Positions 27,350 to 42,290 of a stretch of DNA of 64,000 nt are shown here, in pieces. Source of the stretch: Marsupella aquatica (taxonomy: Eukaryota > Marchantiophyta); assembly GCA_973895155.1 (NCBI GenBank), contig OZ316892.1, forward strand, positions 6,944,001 through 7,008,000, given 5' to 3'. Under the pieces are notes generated by a model. The model was given only the letters and a program-made list of their open reading frames with translations. It was not told the DNA's origin and did no database searches. A program made the translations under genes and the position numbers. Position 1 is the first letter of the stretch. Every line of letters starts with the position of its first letter.

Positions 27350-29059
27350 TGCTCTAGTCTTTCTCTCGGTTTTTCACAAGGATCCTCCCACCACAATCCA
27401 AATCAGCACTCTCTTTGGATTATTTTTCTTCTAGTGTGGGGATTTCAATAATCGAGAATCCGCTCGATCAGTAAGATGGCTTTCTTTGCTTAGCTTTGCA
27501 TTCTTTGCAGAAGGTGTCACAAGCGGCAAAACATTCAAACCGTAGGGCCCTGTGCTTTAAGTTCCTTTATAAAGTAGGTACTGTAGTCATTTCACAACTC
27601 ATTTCACAGATCGTGAAATAGTTTATACTAAAGAGCATTTCATATTTTTGAGAATTTTCAGTTTACATGTAGTACATACAATTATGATAGTGAAGGTTCA
27701 ATCCCCCCTCCTCACAGGAGTGTGGAGGGTATATGTGTTTGGGTGGGATGGGTTTTGTGGGTAGTAGATGGGAGTTCTGGTAGTCCAATTTGCGGCCCTG
27801 ATTTAATACTTGCTCCTTCCTAGTGCAGATCCCTGTTGGGTCCAGTGAGGGTTCACCCTGAAATGGGTCCCTTAGAATGAATGTATGTACTATTGGGGTG
27901 GGGAGAGACTACTAAGTGTTCTTCCTCATCTCCATGCAAGACACACAAAAAATGATTATGATAGTGTATAATTAATGCCCTTTGGTGATTTGAAGAATGC
28001 ACTGTGTGGATTTGGGGAGGGAGTTATGAAACTTCTACTCTACTTTTAATGAAATAATAAAAGTAGAAAATCTCTCAGGTCTTAAGTATATAATGCCCTG
28101 TTGAGAGGGGGCATTCTCAGGGCTTCATGGTCCACAATGCCTGTTACTGGGATGTTACTTTGTAGCAAAGAGTGTTTCATATTTTTGGAAAAGCTTAACA
28201 ATGTCATCTCATTAAGTCAGCACAGGGAGCTGTCTACTTTTCTCAGAAAAGACATCTTAAATCAAGATCTTAATTATGTCAGTGGTTCATACCTATCTTG
28301 ACTGTGGGCCAGGAAGTCACCTAGTGTGCCAGCCTGATCCCTGATGCCTGGTACCGGTGCGGATGCTCTTACACTTGAGTTCATCATTCCTAATGCTTTC
28401 ACTATTTTCATAAACACATATTATTGTTAAGTCATGGCGTTATGTACAGGTCTAAGCACTATAACTAAGTAAGTTTAACCCTGACTACTTCTGAGGTCAG
28501 TCATTATTACTTATTCTTGGTTTTTCCTTAACCTTTTCACCGTAGGTTTTTCCATAACCTTTTAATTGCTCACTTATTGGAGTTTAATATGTAGGAATTT
28601 AAATCATTCTGAAATCCCTACTAACCACACTAAAATCTTAATTAGCCTAACCATATGAAGTGTTACTCAAACTCGGAACTCCTATGCTATACTAGTTCAA
28701 TACTTAAAAAAAAACTTTAGCCTAGTAGATAGCTTCAATCCAAGGTCTCATAGTGTGTAGAAAAACTTATGGAAAGTGTACCTCCCAAAGTAAGCAAGGA
28801 GTCGCCACCTGACCTCCTTCCCAGATCCTATTTAAATCTGGGAAGGAGCTCCATACATCCTATGGCTTGAGCAACATAGAAGGACTTGTCCGAACATCTT
28901 GTGAGATATGTACCTCACGCCTCCATGCATCCTATATCTTAAGCAACAGGATGGTACATAATGGCCAAGCAAGCCCAACAGATGAGCTGTGAGGAATCTT
29001 GAAAACACTAGCAGTTTGAACAGTGTTCTTATAAACTCCACTGTCTATATTGACCCTCC
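27350..29059. other. Intergenic DNA, no gene recognised
   Basis: Includes the SPOUT gene 5' flank, then AT-rich sequence with GGGTGGG-type patches near 27730-27780. No coding or mobile-element signature was recognised. Confidence 0.45.
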
Positions 29060-29421
29060 ACACTATCTTAGCTTGTGTCCTTAGTTGTCCTTCGTTCTCA
29101 CTGGGGGGTGATTTCAACGAAGAGCAAATCATGGCTCAACTTGGTCAAGATCTCTTTAATCTTCAGCCATGCTATGGACCCATTCCAAAATTAGTTGAAC
29201 TTGTATCGGTTTTAAAATTGGGTCTTTGCTTTAGGTGGCAATGCATGGTTCCAAGCTAAAATTATATGAACATTGACCTATGTTAAATTAGCTATCATAG
29301 ATGCATTATAACGTTGTTGGACCATAGGTCCATTGCATAAGTGTGTTCACTTGCTAGATTTACACGAGCATGGGTCCACTTCTCATTCAATAGAACCTCA
29401 AGATCATGACAGCCATGGCTG

Positions 29422-30290
29422 GAAGAAAGAATATGCCAAAATATATATGCAACATGATGGGGAAAGTGAATAACACAGTCGTTGGCAAAAGTAAAATTGA
29501 AGACGACCAGCTTTACATCATCAACAACATCTGTGGAGGTGAGCAGAAATTTTTGTCATGGTATGAGTTGAGCATTTGTTTTTCAAACAAAATATCCTGG
29601 TCTTCTTTTGGTGGAAGATGGTTATGCAAGCCAAAATATTTTAATTGGTTCACTTTTAGAAGAAAATCAAGTGGATTTAGCTTGCAACTCGGAAAGGGAA
29701 CTCGCTGGCTGTCAGCGTTTGGTGGTTATTGTCTTCTCAAATTGCTATTGAGAGGGTTGCAGATTATTGTCTGCCACCGCCTCAGCTCCACTATCTATGG
29801 CCCAAAATTTTCCCATGAAAATCAAACAGGAAACTCAAACAGAGGGCTTCACGACAACCTATTTGAGTAGCATGCCCCTTGGGGGTGCTGTAATCAAACA
29901 GAGCACTTGGGCCTTTTTTCAGGGAAAGCATTAGGTGGTAGATGTCATTTAAGTGCATAGCATGCGTGGTCAAGACTAGTATCAGTGACCCATCAATTTG
30001 AATGATTGGAATTCACAATCAAAGGATGCCATGACATTTCTCAAATTTTGTCTCAAAGAGAGGAAGGAGCCTGGATAGGTAGGTTTATTTTGTTGTTTGG
30101 CTCCCATGTTTGTGAGACAGTCTATCTTGCCTTCATGAGAAAATAAGAGAGATCCAGGACTTCCACAACTTCCACAACTTCCACAACTGGCCAGGGGGCT
30201 GCCAGATCTGATGGCTCTCCATGGGATCAAGAAATCTGAGAGCTAACATATCTTTGAGAGTGAGAGATTACATATCCTTCCTGATAAGAA
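29422..30290. other. Arm-specific insertion, about 0.87 kb
   Basis: Sequence on either side is contiguous in the left arm (around 3395-3425), so this block was gained here or lost there. It ends in a partial duplication of the neighbouring arm sequence: GGCTCCCATGTTT occurs at about 30096 and again at about 30305. It also carries three CTTCCACAA units at about 30159-30186. A 154-codon + strand open stretch (29406-29870) has no recognisable domain, and I do not call it a gene. Confidence 0.5.
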
Positions 30291-31946
30291 AAAATGACTG
30301 GACTGGCTCCCATGTTTAGGAGGCAGTCCACCTTTCGAAGAAATATGAGATATCCAGATCTTGTACAACGGGTGTCCTCACAGCCTTTTCTGTCTTGAAT
30401 CTCAAGACCAGGGGTTATGACATAAGGTAAAGTCAAAATCTCAGGTTCCCACTGAGCCAGTTATGAAGCTAACTCTTTACTGGCAAACTTGTTAACATGA
30501 TATTCAACATTTGGCAGAGTGGAGAAGCTGCACTCAAATTCAGCCCAAACCAAGCGGGTGCAAATCTGCTGCCATCTTCAAAGACGAGGAACTCGGCAAA
30601 GCTCCCAGGGACATTCATTTCCAAGAGAACCCAAACTGTCTGGCTTGCTTTCCTACGTCATTCATCCTTGATTGAACGACATATGAATGACACAAGAAGA
30701 GCTCTCACTTGACAACCAAGGTTTACGACCTGCAAATGCTCTCACCTTGGCACTGAGACAGCTTAAGGCTACCCTCCCCCTCCCTTCGGTTGAGCTGCTT
30801 TTGTATGCTGAGCCAAGGACGGCAGTCCTGCAGTAGATCGTATCACCAATATCCTCAATTAAATGACTACACTCCCTTGTTGACATTAAAATCAATTCAT
30901 CCATCCTTAACTGTTGGGAGAACGAAAGAAAGGGAGGAAGCTACTCCCGCTTGGCTCACGTAACTTGCCCAAGCAGCCAAGGCATTTCTGTTAGAAGAGC
31001 AACAGCCTCTATCGGTTTCATAACACTGAGAATTATCTGGTAAGGTGTCGATTGTTGCCTTACGGCCACTGCTACGGGCACAGCATCTGATTCGTTTCAG
31101 ATGACTCCGTTCTGACCTTGAAAACTGAACTCACGCTATCAAGAAAAGGCATAAAAATAGGAAAAATTAAATTAAATGCCCGTTTTCCTCCCTTCGCAAG
31201 TAATCGCATCCGGCGCTGAAAACCATCATATCTATGAATAAATAACACTGACAGGGGATGCCGCAGTACTGCTTCCGAGTCAGTTCATGTCATCCTACAG
31301 GAATTCATAATGACACCGTGCACCTTCGGATGAAAGTCCTGAGATGAATTGACTCACACACCTTTAGTAACTTCGACGTAGTATAGTAGAGACAGATGGA
31401 CAATTCATTTTCCATAGGGTAAACAGAGAACTTCATCGTGGAGCACGACGGAAACTAGAGTGCAAAAATTGCAATATATAGCAAATGACTATAGTGTCTC
31501 GACATGACCCTCCTTCAACTGAAGCCAATCCACAAAACATTCAAGCAAAGAGGAACCAGAATACGCTTGCGAAATAGCATCTATACACAAGCAGATTGCT
31601 GCAAGAATCACCATCGCAAGATGATAAGATTAATTCAAAGGTGGCACATTGTTTTCTAGAGATTGTTGTCTAGAGTTGAAACAGAAAAGGCTTTTGTCAT
31701 CAATCTGAAGAGAACCCAAAATACAAAAATCAAAAATAATCCAGGAAGGATACACGCTGGTAAGCTGAGCACAAAACCACTAATCATGGCTACTTACAAA
31801 TGCACTACCTTCGCATAATTAATTAAAAGAAAATGCTGTCTACAAGGTGGTTCTTGCCATCCCTACGTTCTTCTGTTCCTAGGCCCTAATTTGCAGCAAA
31901 CAAATATAGATTTGTACAGATTTCTCGTGCCCACGGTAAAGTATGA

Positions 31947-33765
<1,819 letters not shown>

Positions 33766-33830
33766 TCTCAAATCAGCATTTCACGCTTGAATTGCTTTCG
33801 CTGTGGGTAGAACGGTAATTGGAATGCACA

Positions 33831-36800
33831 CATACCATCTTGTTCCAACCTCCTCAATCCGACCTCTTTTCTTTCCTTCTATCCGCTATTCTACTTTCCT
33901 TCCTTTCCGATTCCTCCCTCCTCGAGCGATGGATGGACAACAGATAGCTGCGCTGATGCAGAATCCCCAGTCGACAGACTCAGCACTACAGAGTGCTCCT
34001 TTCGTCCTACACCGTGATCCCCACAGCAATGCGACCCAAATCACTCAATCTCCAGGAACGATTTCTCCTTCCTTCCTTCGTAATTTTTCGTTCTAACCCA
34101 ACACAACCACGTCGTTGTTACTGCAGTACTACTCTCTAGACGCGTACTCTCTGGAGCTGCGAAGCAACAGCAACATCAACACCAACACCAACAAGGCAAG
34201 CTACCAAGGAAGCCTTCCAAGTTGCAACGGCAACTCCCAAGAAAGAAGCGGAACACGAACCTGCCCTCCATCCCTCCCCTGCCCGCGTCCGTTTTTTGGC
34301 TGAACTGAATTTCAGTTCAGTTTTGTGGTGGGCCCCGAAAATGCATCCAGTAGTTCAGTTTTGCTACAATGGATCCGTAGGCACAAGATTCCACAAAACA
34401 TATGTATACTGCTTTTTGAGTCCAATATTATTAAAAGATGTTATCACACTATATAGTCAATTCCCGCCTCTGGTTTTTCTGTGTTTTTCCGTCCGTCAGA
34501 AATACTCACTTGAATGGACAACGCTCATAAAACAAAGTTTTTCATACGCAAGCCCTCTGCAAATAAAAAAATGCACTGACGTGACACGGAGAAAAAACAA
34601 TGTTACTTCATCCTTGGTGGCAAGAAGAAAAACACTATTTCAAAGTCACCAGAAAATTTGTACTCCACAGATATTGTCAATTTTCATCTCAAATGAAATA
34701 ACAGGATTTAATGTGAATGCTTACATGGGAAAAAAAAATTCACTCTTGAGTATTTATATTTGTCGTAATAGTGTTTCTGCCCTGTCCATTTGGTGTGTGT
34801 GTTTTTTGTTGCGGCTGCTTGTTTTTTGTTACGCATTGAATATGCAGTGCGTGTAATTTGTTTTTTTCCAATATGTTGGTGTGTGCTTTTTACACGTCAG
34901 TGTTGCTTGTTTTTTTTCAATATGTCACTTTTTTGTCGCCAATAATGTTTGTTGCGTGTTTTTTAACATGCTTCTTGGTGCATGTTTTTTTACGCATTCT
35001 GTGATGACCCCTGTCCCTTGCGGGGTTTCATTAGGGGGTTACCCTGTCTCCAACGGGATTTCATTACTGGATTAGACCTACATGTCAGAAATCTTAGGGT
35101 CTCCCTTTCAATCCTCATCTTTCGTGAGAAACAACACTCTTCTTTTGCACTATATCTCTTCTTTTTCATCAAGGGAACAATGTCCATAGTGGCTTCTCCT
35201 TTTTAGCATCAACGACAACAATTTGACAACATCTTTTTATTTTGCTTCTATCAAGCATATAAGGACATGTGTGAAAACCTCTACAATACAACAGGGCAGC
35301 CACTTAATCTCCACAAAATTCAAGAATTGAAAGTATACCTACATAAGATGGGCCAAACATTGGACATATTGAGTTGCACTCCATTACTCTATTTTGTTTA
35401 TATATTACAGCATCAGATTCTATTAAAAACTTGAAATGCTCTATTTTTACATGCTTATGGGATAAATTCATAACATCTGCAAACAAAATTTAACCAACTA
35501 TAAGATTGCATATAAACAAACACAAAATTTGGACATGAGATGCAATGCACCAAATCTTACTTATAAATCTCCCACTACAAGCTACAGTTGGGACCTAGGC
35601 TTTTAGAGTGAAGTCTCTAGACAGTAACTCCATGGCTCATCATGTGAATGAGAAAACTGGTGTCTATGATGTATGTCATGTCAAATGATAATCATGACTG
35701 TTTTTTGTTATAATTTTTATTTATATTAAAAACTGATCTCTATGGCCCTACCCTATTATATGTGCATATATGTGCATAAGTGGATTGTGGGATAAACAAA
35801 CTGAAAGTGGGTTGTGCATAGAAAACAGTATTATGGTATGTTATGTATGATTATTAAAATGATGATATGCATGATAAATTTTTTATCATTTCATTAACCT
35901 CTATATTTTGGTGACATGTTTATTGTCCGCCCCGCTATTCACGTTCAAAGAACGGGTAGTCGGGGCTAGTAATGGAAAAATCTCATTCCAACACATATAG
36001 ATGTTGTAGTTGTAGTTGTTTTACTTTTATCACTTCTCAATGTGATGGTCCTCAGCTGGTTGTGTAGTACTGCAGGTCCAAGTTTCCTATTTCTTTCAAT
36101 TTGCTTTCTCAAAGTTTTGAACCAATCAAGGTCACAATAATGAAGGTATCCAAACATTTTGAAGTAGCTGTATGCTTTCAAAGTAGAATTTGACACTGGA
36201 GTTCACTTATACACCATTTGTTTCTTGCCTGTAAGTTACAAACATCTAATGCTCTGGTGCTTCTATGGTTTGAGATTGTTGACACTCGTCTAGAATCACT
36301 TTGTACCATTATATTTGCTTTAGGCAAGGAGAGAATTTTTCCTTTGGTTTCTTGAGTTTTTGCGTCACAATAATTTTGGGAGTTAACTTGCTTTTTTCTC
36401 TGTGTTAGTGTGTCCACACTAGAATGCACGACAATACTGGTAATTAGGACATTTTATTGCTCCAAAACCTTTGGATCCATTGACATTTGTTGATGTGCCT
36501 TTTGAGTAGTTTTAGTGATCATCTCATGTTGTCATTTGAGTCATAACACCTCTTGGACAAACAATATTGGTCTTGTTTGTAAGTGGTCAATTGGTGACAA
36601 AGAGAAAAATCAGTTGAACTATTTTCCCCATTTTTTTCCCAATAAATACGTTTCCATGCACAAATGTAGAGGAGACGAAAATTGTGAATTACATAGCACA
36701 CAACACATGACTTACATAGTGTACAACACATCCTGAAGGCTAGCTTAATTGAATACAAAGGTCACTAAAAATCAACAACTAAAATGAGCATGCAGTATTA

Positions 36801-37376
36801 CCTCGTCATCTGCCAAAATGCCTCCAAAAACTTCCAAGTTGCTAGATTTCCTTGATAGCATGTTAAATATATTTTCCCTTTGGTATTGGTAGCCTTTAAA
36901 ACTTTGTATAAGCCCATCTGGTGGACTCTCTTCTCCAATAAAATGTTTATAATCAATGTATTCCTACAATGGTCATATCATAACAGTTAGCCTTCATTTG
37001 TGGGGTATAGCGACCAAGACAGCAAACAGGCAAACAGCAAATACTTTTCCTGTTTGCCTTATGCTGTTACCAGGAAAAAACATCTTGTACCAGGGGAAAG
37101 AACACACAATCAGGAGTTTAGAATTGTTTAAGTTGGAGTTAGTCCATTGCAGTGAGGGAGGATACCTTGTCATGAATCGCTGAACCACATAATAATTGAA
37201 CCTCATATCCCAACACAAACAAGGGGGAGCAGACATAAAAATGTCAAGGAATGTGCACAAAAATGGTAGGTCCCACCACAATCGGCAACAAAATATATAA
37301 AAATAATACAAAATGAATGCAGCCCAAAACTTTATGGTATTATATGGTCCAAAATAAAAGCGAACAACGTCTTGAC
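33831..37376. other. AT-rich intergenic DNA flanking the palindrome element
   Basis: A + strand open frame at 33942-34096 (MDGQQIAALMQNPQSTDS) close to the centrin 5' side could be a first exon of a divergent gene, but nothing downstream continues it. 34790-35000 is T-rich with repeated CAATATGT and TGTTTTTT blocks. A GC-rich imperfect hairpin lies at 35932-35970. No other gene was recognised. Confidence 0.4.
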
Positions 37377-37484
37377 TAGCACCTGGCGCTATCTTATCGG
37401 TATTTAAGGAAACAAATAGTTGGCACAACACGATGATATTTAACGGTGTAGCCTAAATGACAAAATTATCAGCGCCTGGCGCTA
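37377..37484. repeat. Palindromes, left flank of the element (two)
   Basis: TAGCACCTGGCGCTA at 37377-37391 (one mismatch) and CAGCGCCTGGCGCTA at 37470-37484. Both lie downstream of the transposase stop codon. Confidence 0.93.
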
Positions 37485-37715
37485 ACAAAACATGACGCGA
37501 CATAAATAACACTTTTCCGTTGACATACGACAAAATCAATATAACCATTTGGACCGATAATAAAACCTACATCATCATGATTCATGCTATAAACTATGAG
37601 CATTTTGCCTCTCTAATATGAGCCGAACCTCTCCAACAGTGAGAATTGGTTGGCTGGTCAATGTAGATTCCTCAACGTCTAGTTTGAAAACGGTAAGGAA
37701 AATCCAATACAAATG

Positions 37716-37753
37716 TTTGCAAGGCATATATGGATTTGCAAGGCATATATGGA
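37716..37753. repeat. 19-bp tandem duplication inside the SWIM finger
   Basis: Two identical 19-bp units, 37716-37734 and 37735-37753. Because 19 is not a multiple of 3, the duplication shifts the frame between the two Cys pairs of the SWIM motif. Removing one unit restores P-C-K-H in frame. Confidence 0.93.
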
Positions 37754-39170
37754 TGTTTCCGAGAATGTCACCGGTAGAAATCCTCACACGAGCAAGTGGG
37801 GAAAAAGCAAATTTGAACAAAGTAACAATTTGGCGTCCGCATATTTTCATGCGTTTGCACCTTAAACTGCTTTCCCCATGCATTCCCAATCGCAACATCC
37901 CACTCTCCCTAAATGGACATCGTCTCTTTTTTTGCAGACGCAATTATGTTCATGTGACCCTGGGTAAGATTTGACTGAGGAACCGTATTCCTCCCATTCC
38001 GGCTTCGGAGACGAACATTGGGTTCGAGAAGATTCACATGTTCTAGAAAAATATTGACATTGATTCGAAGATCAAAATCTAACGGGGGTGTAGTTGTATG
38101 TTCATTTCCGTGCACTAGGGAGATTCCGTTGTCAAGAAGATATTGCAGCTCATCTTCCGAAACATTTGTCCCTTTCAAAACGGGAAGAACATCCGAGAAA
38201 GGGGGCAGGTTCAATACACCTCGACGAGGGCGGCTTTAGTAACATGTATTGTTTGGGAAAAACCAAATCATTTCGGTTATGGGTTCCCCCCTGAAAATGT
38301 CCTTTGACAACAACGCCGATAACACCATGTGGTGAGGGAAATCCAACTTTTTTCATGCGATTGCGACACTCGTCTCTTTTGGAATTATGGGAAAATGATC
38401 CGTTGCACTGAGGACCAGCGCCAAATTTTGAAGTTCGACGTAATTGCCATGCAGTTGGAGCAACCTTGGTCTCACGGACAGGACACTCTTGTAACGGTTG
38501 TTGAAGCACGGAGGGAGCAGTCTGGGGAAGCCTCGTTGAACGCGTTCGGTCTCGAGCAGGAGGGGTATTGAAATTGACATCTTCTCCACCGCCCGAAATG
38601 TCACTTCCAGACAGATTAACAACAGGATTAACTTGAGGCGTGGGGCCAGGGATAGCATCAAACGTCGTGCGATTAAGATTCTTCCTTTTCATCGATCTAG
38701 TATTGGGCGAGGTGACAAGGATTTTATCATGCCTATGGGAGTCTTGTGGCGAGATATTCCCAGATGCATGTCCTTTCCTCTTCAAAGATTTGGTGACAAC
38801 GTCTCCATTGAGAGGTGCACGTCTCTCCAAGTCAAACTCGGCAGCGTTGGACAGTAGCATATTCATTGCATCTTCATACAACTTGGGGGAGCCTGCCTGG
38901 TCCGCTGATCGGAAAGCAAGTTCCCAAATTGTGGGACCTTTTCCTCTATGCAACCCTTTCCGATACGCAGTGTAAGCAGCAACCTGAGAAATAGCTCAAT
39001 TTTGGTCCATTTCACATGCCTCAAAGAGTCCAACCTTTTTCTTCATTACCCATGCTTTCATACCTGCGTGCACGGACTCTGATCCTGTACAATTAGGAAT
39101 CTTAGCCCCTTCTTCGACACTCATGCGCAATTACATAGAATAAATTGTTTGTTACGCAACAAGAAAACAC

Positions 39171-39298
39171 TAGCGTCGGGCGCTAGTGAAGTGGAGTCTG
39201 TACCTAGAAGTAAAAACTGGCACTGTCCATTAAGGGACAACTTATTGCGTCGTATTGTGTCATATGACAGTTTGAATAAATGATAGCGCCAGGCGCTA
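39171..39298. repeat. Palindromes in the transposase intron (two)
   Basis: TAGCGTCGGGCGCTA at 39171-39185 and the perfect TAGCGCCAGGCGCTA at 39284-39298. Both fall between exon 1 and exon 2. Confidence 0.93.
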
Positions 39299-41671
39299 GT
39301 ATTAAAGGATGCTATGGTATTGTAATATTTGAATATGGATACAAACATTTTGTAATGAGAATATAGCACAGTAATACCTAAAGAGCGGAAAGCAAACTAA
39401 GTAAACTAACTTACCAAACGAATAAAATTTCCCCATTGCCTCCACCTGACGACCCACCATGAAATCCAACTTTGGAGCATCCGAAGCTTCCCCGGGACAC
39501 AGTTACCCAACTGCCACCACAAATCAATCTCCCTTGAAATTCTGTAAGCCTCTACAAATGTGGGGGCATTTCGCATCTTATCCCAAAGCCTCCGATGCTC
39601 TCCTTGACTCTCTTCAATCACTCCTTTAATTGAATGGCGATGGAAGGCTTGGTAGAAATGGAATGCGTCAGTTCGCTCACGCTCAGGGTTTGGATGCCCT
39701 CCAAAAAAGACATTTTGGACTGCCAGCCAACCAGCTTGAGCATTGTCCGCCATGAATCCATGAATAATCGGATTTTCTAATCCATTCTCCTTGGACACCT
39801 CAATCATTAGTCTCCAAGCCTTCTCGAACGACTCTGTATCCTCTGCTTTTAGTTCGCAGGTAAATAAGGTACACAGAGCGCGATAGTTGTGATCGTAAAT
39901 ATGCGCACTAAAAGTAACCCAGTCTTTTGTGAGTCGTTTCATCACATCAAAACTTACCCAAGAACCTTCAAGACTTCCACCAGGTTGCATTTGTCTCAAA
40001 AGATCGACGCCTGATCCATGACCGATCAAAGTCATCTTGAATATGTGAGGACGGTCTTTTTGAGACCCTTGACCTGGTAGGAGGTACCTGTGGAGGAAAG
40101 GCATGTTGATATTTCTTTGATACCGAACAAGAAAATCTAGTTCACCTTGACCTTTCTGGTCCTGTCTAACACTACGAAAGAGGGACGCAAACTTCTGGGG
40201 TGTGGAAACTACCATGAGCGACTCAAATATCTCAGTTTCTTCAATATCTTGAATATCTTCCACACTTTCACACAAGGACTTTACAAAGGACCCTGTCGCC
40301 ACATTTTTTACACCAGCAGGGGTAAAAATTGGATTTCCTTCCAATTTCTTTTTGATAACCTCCTCAACAATCTTCTCTGCGCTCCAAGAAAACACCTTTC
40401 TTGAAGGATGGTTGTGGATCCCCATATGAATTGCCAAGCGGGACATGTGAGTACAAGTTTCTGAGTCAACTAGAACCTGGGGGTACATGTAAAATAACCT
40501 TGCTGGACAGGATTGGACACAAAACGGAACTTGATCACAAAATTGGCAAACAACTCCACCTTCGTCAATGAAGGAGCCAACACGATGTTGCCCGCCAAGT
40601 TTGGGGGTTCCACCCCAGGCCTTCTGGTTCCTCCTTTTCTTCCGTCGAAAATAGTCGCAAGTATTATTCCTACACTCAATGGAACCAGTGCACGTTACTT
40701 TACCAAATTCCCAATATTTCTTGGGATGAACATTAGCTGATGTAGGAAATATTCTGGTCCAGATGTAGCAATCCTTCGACCGGTCCATGTCGCGTAGACG
40801 TGACCCCTTTGAAAGAGCTCCCGTAGGAGGCAACTCGAATACAATATTTCCATTGTATTTCTTTGGCAAACAGCCGACTTGTTCATGGCAAAAGTCCCCA
40901 GCCGCGATGAACCTTGAGATTTCACTGGAACCAGTTGACTTGAGAATAGTATCCATTGCACTTCTCCGATACACAATGGAATTTTTGGTAAAAACTGCTC
41001 TAACCTCTTGTTTAACAGGGGTAACCTCCTGTTTAACAATTGTGTGAGGGGGTTTAGCACTAGACTCAGGCAAACCAGAAGGTCCATCATCGTCGCTATC
41101 TAAAAGAAAGACAACATCAACAAAGGGTTTGGATGAAGATGGGAGATCGGATGCGACTGGTTTTCGAATGACAATAGAATACCGAATTCCTGCATTCAGG
41201 TGCCAAAAACGAATCCCGTCATCAACATCAAAAGAAGTAGTGAAATTAGAGGCTTCATCTCCGTTTCCCTCCTCCAAAATGTCCTCAATGTCATTCAAAT
41301 CCAAACCAAAGCGCCCACAAAGATAATTCTCACTAACTTGCTTGTATACGTCATTGGTCGACAATGGAATGGATACAAGGTCACCGGTAGACGGACGCGT
41401 CAGAACGATTAACCTCGACATTGTAAGATCATCCAACCCAAAAACACTCAGTTCACAATAATGAATGATGTCTTCGAATGCACACAATGGTATTCATAGT
41501 GAATAATCCGTTTGTCAGAGCCGTTAGAATACGATAGAATCACTACCGGTCGAAAGCACATCTGACACAATAAATATTTTTTATCGTTATGTCAACAACA
41601 TTTACACTAATGAGCCTAAGATGTCCGTTTCCGAAGAGCATAATCATGTTTATTAAATCATCTTAATTGAG

Positions 41672-42049
41672 TAGCGTCGGGCGCTACTCAAACATCCTCA
41701 CTCCAACATGGACCCAAAATGGTGCAATATATGTTTAGCGCCAGGCGCTACTCAAACCCACACCATAAATTGTGGTATTAAACTGGAATATTTTATCCGG
41801 GGTTTCAGAATAAACCCTAATGTTTGTAGCTATTTTCCAAATATTATCTAAAATTTTACCAAAATGTGCCCATTTAATATTAGCGCCGGGCACTAATTTG
41901 AAACAGTAATCATGACATTCAATTAAGGAAAAATATTCAAAAATTGTATTCATTTTGTTTTTTATTTTATACTTCAGGGTCAATGTTGGCCTAACTTAGG
42001 GAAAATTTAGGGTTTAAATATTGATCGTTTTGGGTAGCGCCAAGCGCTA
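41672..42049. repeat. Palindromes in the divergent promoter region (four)
   Basis: Copies at 41672-41686, 41736-41750 (perfect), 41881-41895 and 42035-42049 sit in the 960-bp gap between the two start codons. They are where a regulator acting on both genes would bind. Confidence 0.93.
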
Positions 42050-42280
42050 CCATTGACCAATATCAGATTTGACCTAGGAATATAGATTAAAATCACCAAA
42101 CTCTTCTTTAACGGTCATATTCAACGGTAATGTTAGGTCGCGTAACGTTGAAGATATGCCAACGGTATTCTAACAACTAATCCAGAATTGACAAGTGGCG
42201 CTCAGGAGAATGTCGTAAATAGATATCAATGTAGCGAGGGGATAGTTTAGAGATGATACTCTCCCCACCTCCCTTGTCCG

Positions 42281-42290
42281 CTATATTTAG
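42281..42290 (+). promoter_or_regulatory. Candidate TATA box of the ParB/methyltransferase gene
   Basis: CTATATTTAG lies 100 bp before the ATG at 42381, in a plausible place for a core promoter of the + strand gene. Confidence 0.4.

Larger units (their letters stand above)
37587..41421 (-). pseudogene. MULE-like transposase with GCM-like and SWIM zinc domains, decayed
   Basis: Exon 1 (39415-41421, 669 codons from ATG 41421) ends at TTG|GTAAGT. Residues about 240-338 hold a Cys/His domain (YWEFGKVTCTGSIEC, CQFC, SCPARLF, HMGIHNH) like the GCM/WRKY-type finger found in some transposases. Residues 485-600 hold an RNase H-type core: SWVSFDVMKRL with a candidate first Asp, FMADNAQAGWLAVQ with the second, then DAFHFYQAFHRH. 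Exon 2 runs from about 39110. It has a TGA at 38996-38998, a frameshift near 38214 and a TAG at 37909. A SWIM finger (CSCEDFYR...PYMPCKHLYW) is split by TGA at 37768-37770 and a 19-bp duplication. Domain order (finger, DDE, SWIM) matches MULE transposases, but overall similarity looks remote. The third catalytic acid was not assigned. Confidence 0.72.

Noticed and set aside
29406-29870. 154-codon open stretch on +
   Set aside because: Most of it lies in the arm-specific insertion, and it shows no family signature, no conserved start and no splice partner.
38329-38975. + strand open frames opposite the transposase
   Set aside because: They are antisense shadows of the - strand coding sequence, which has the better protein signature and frame continuity.
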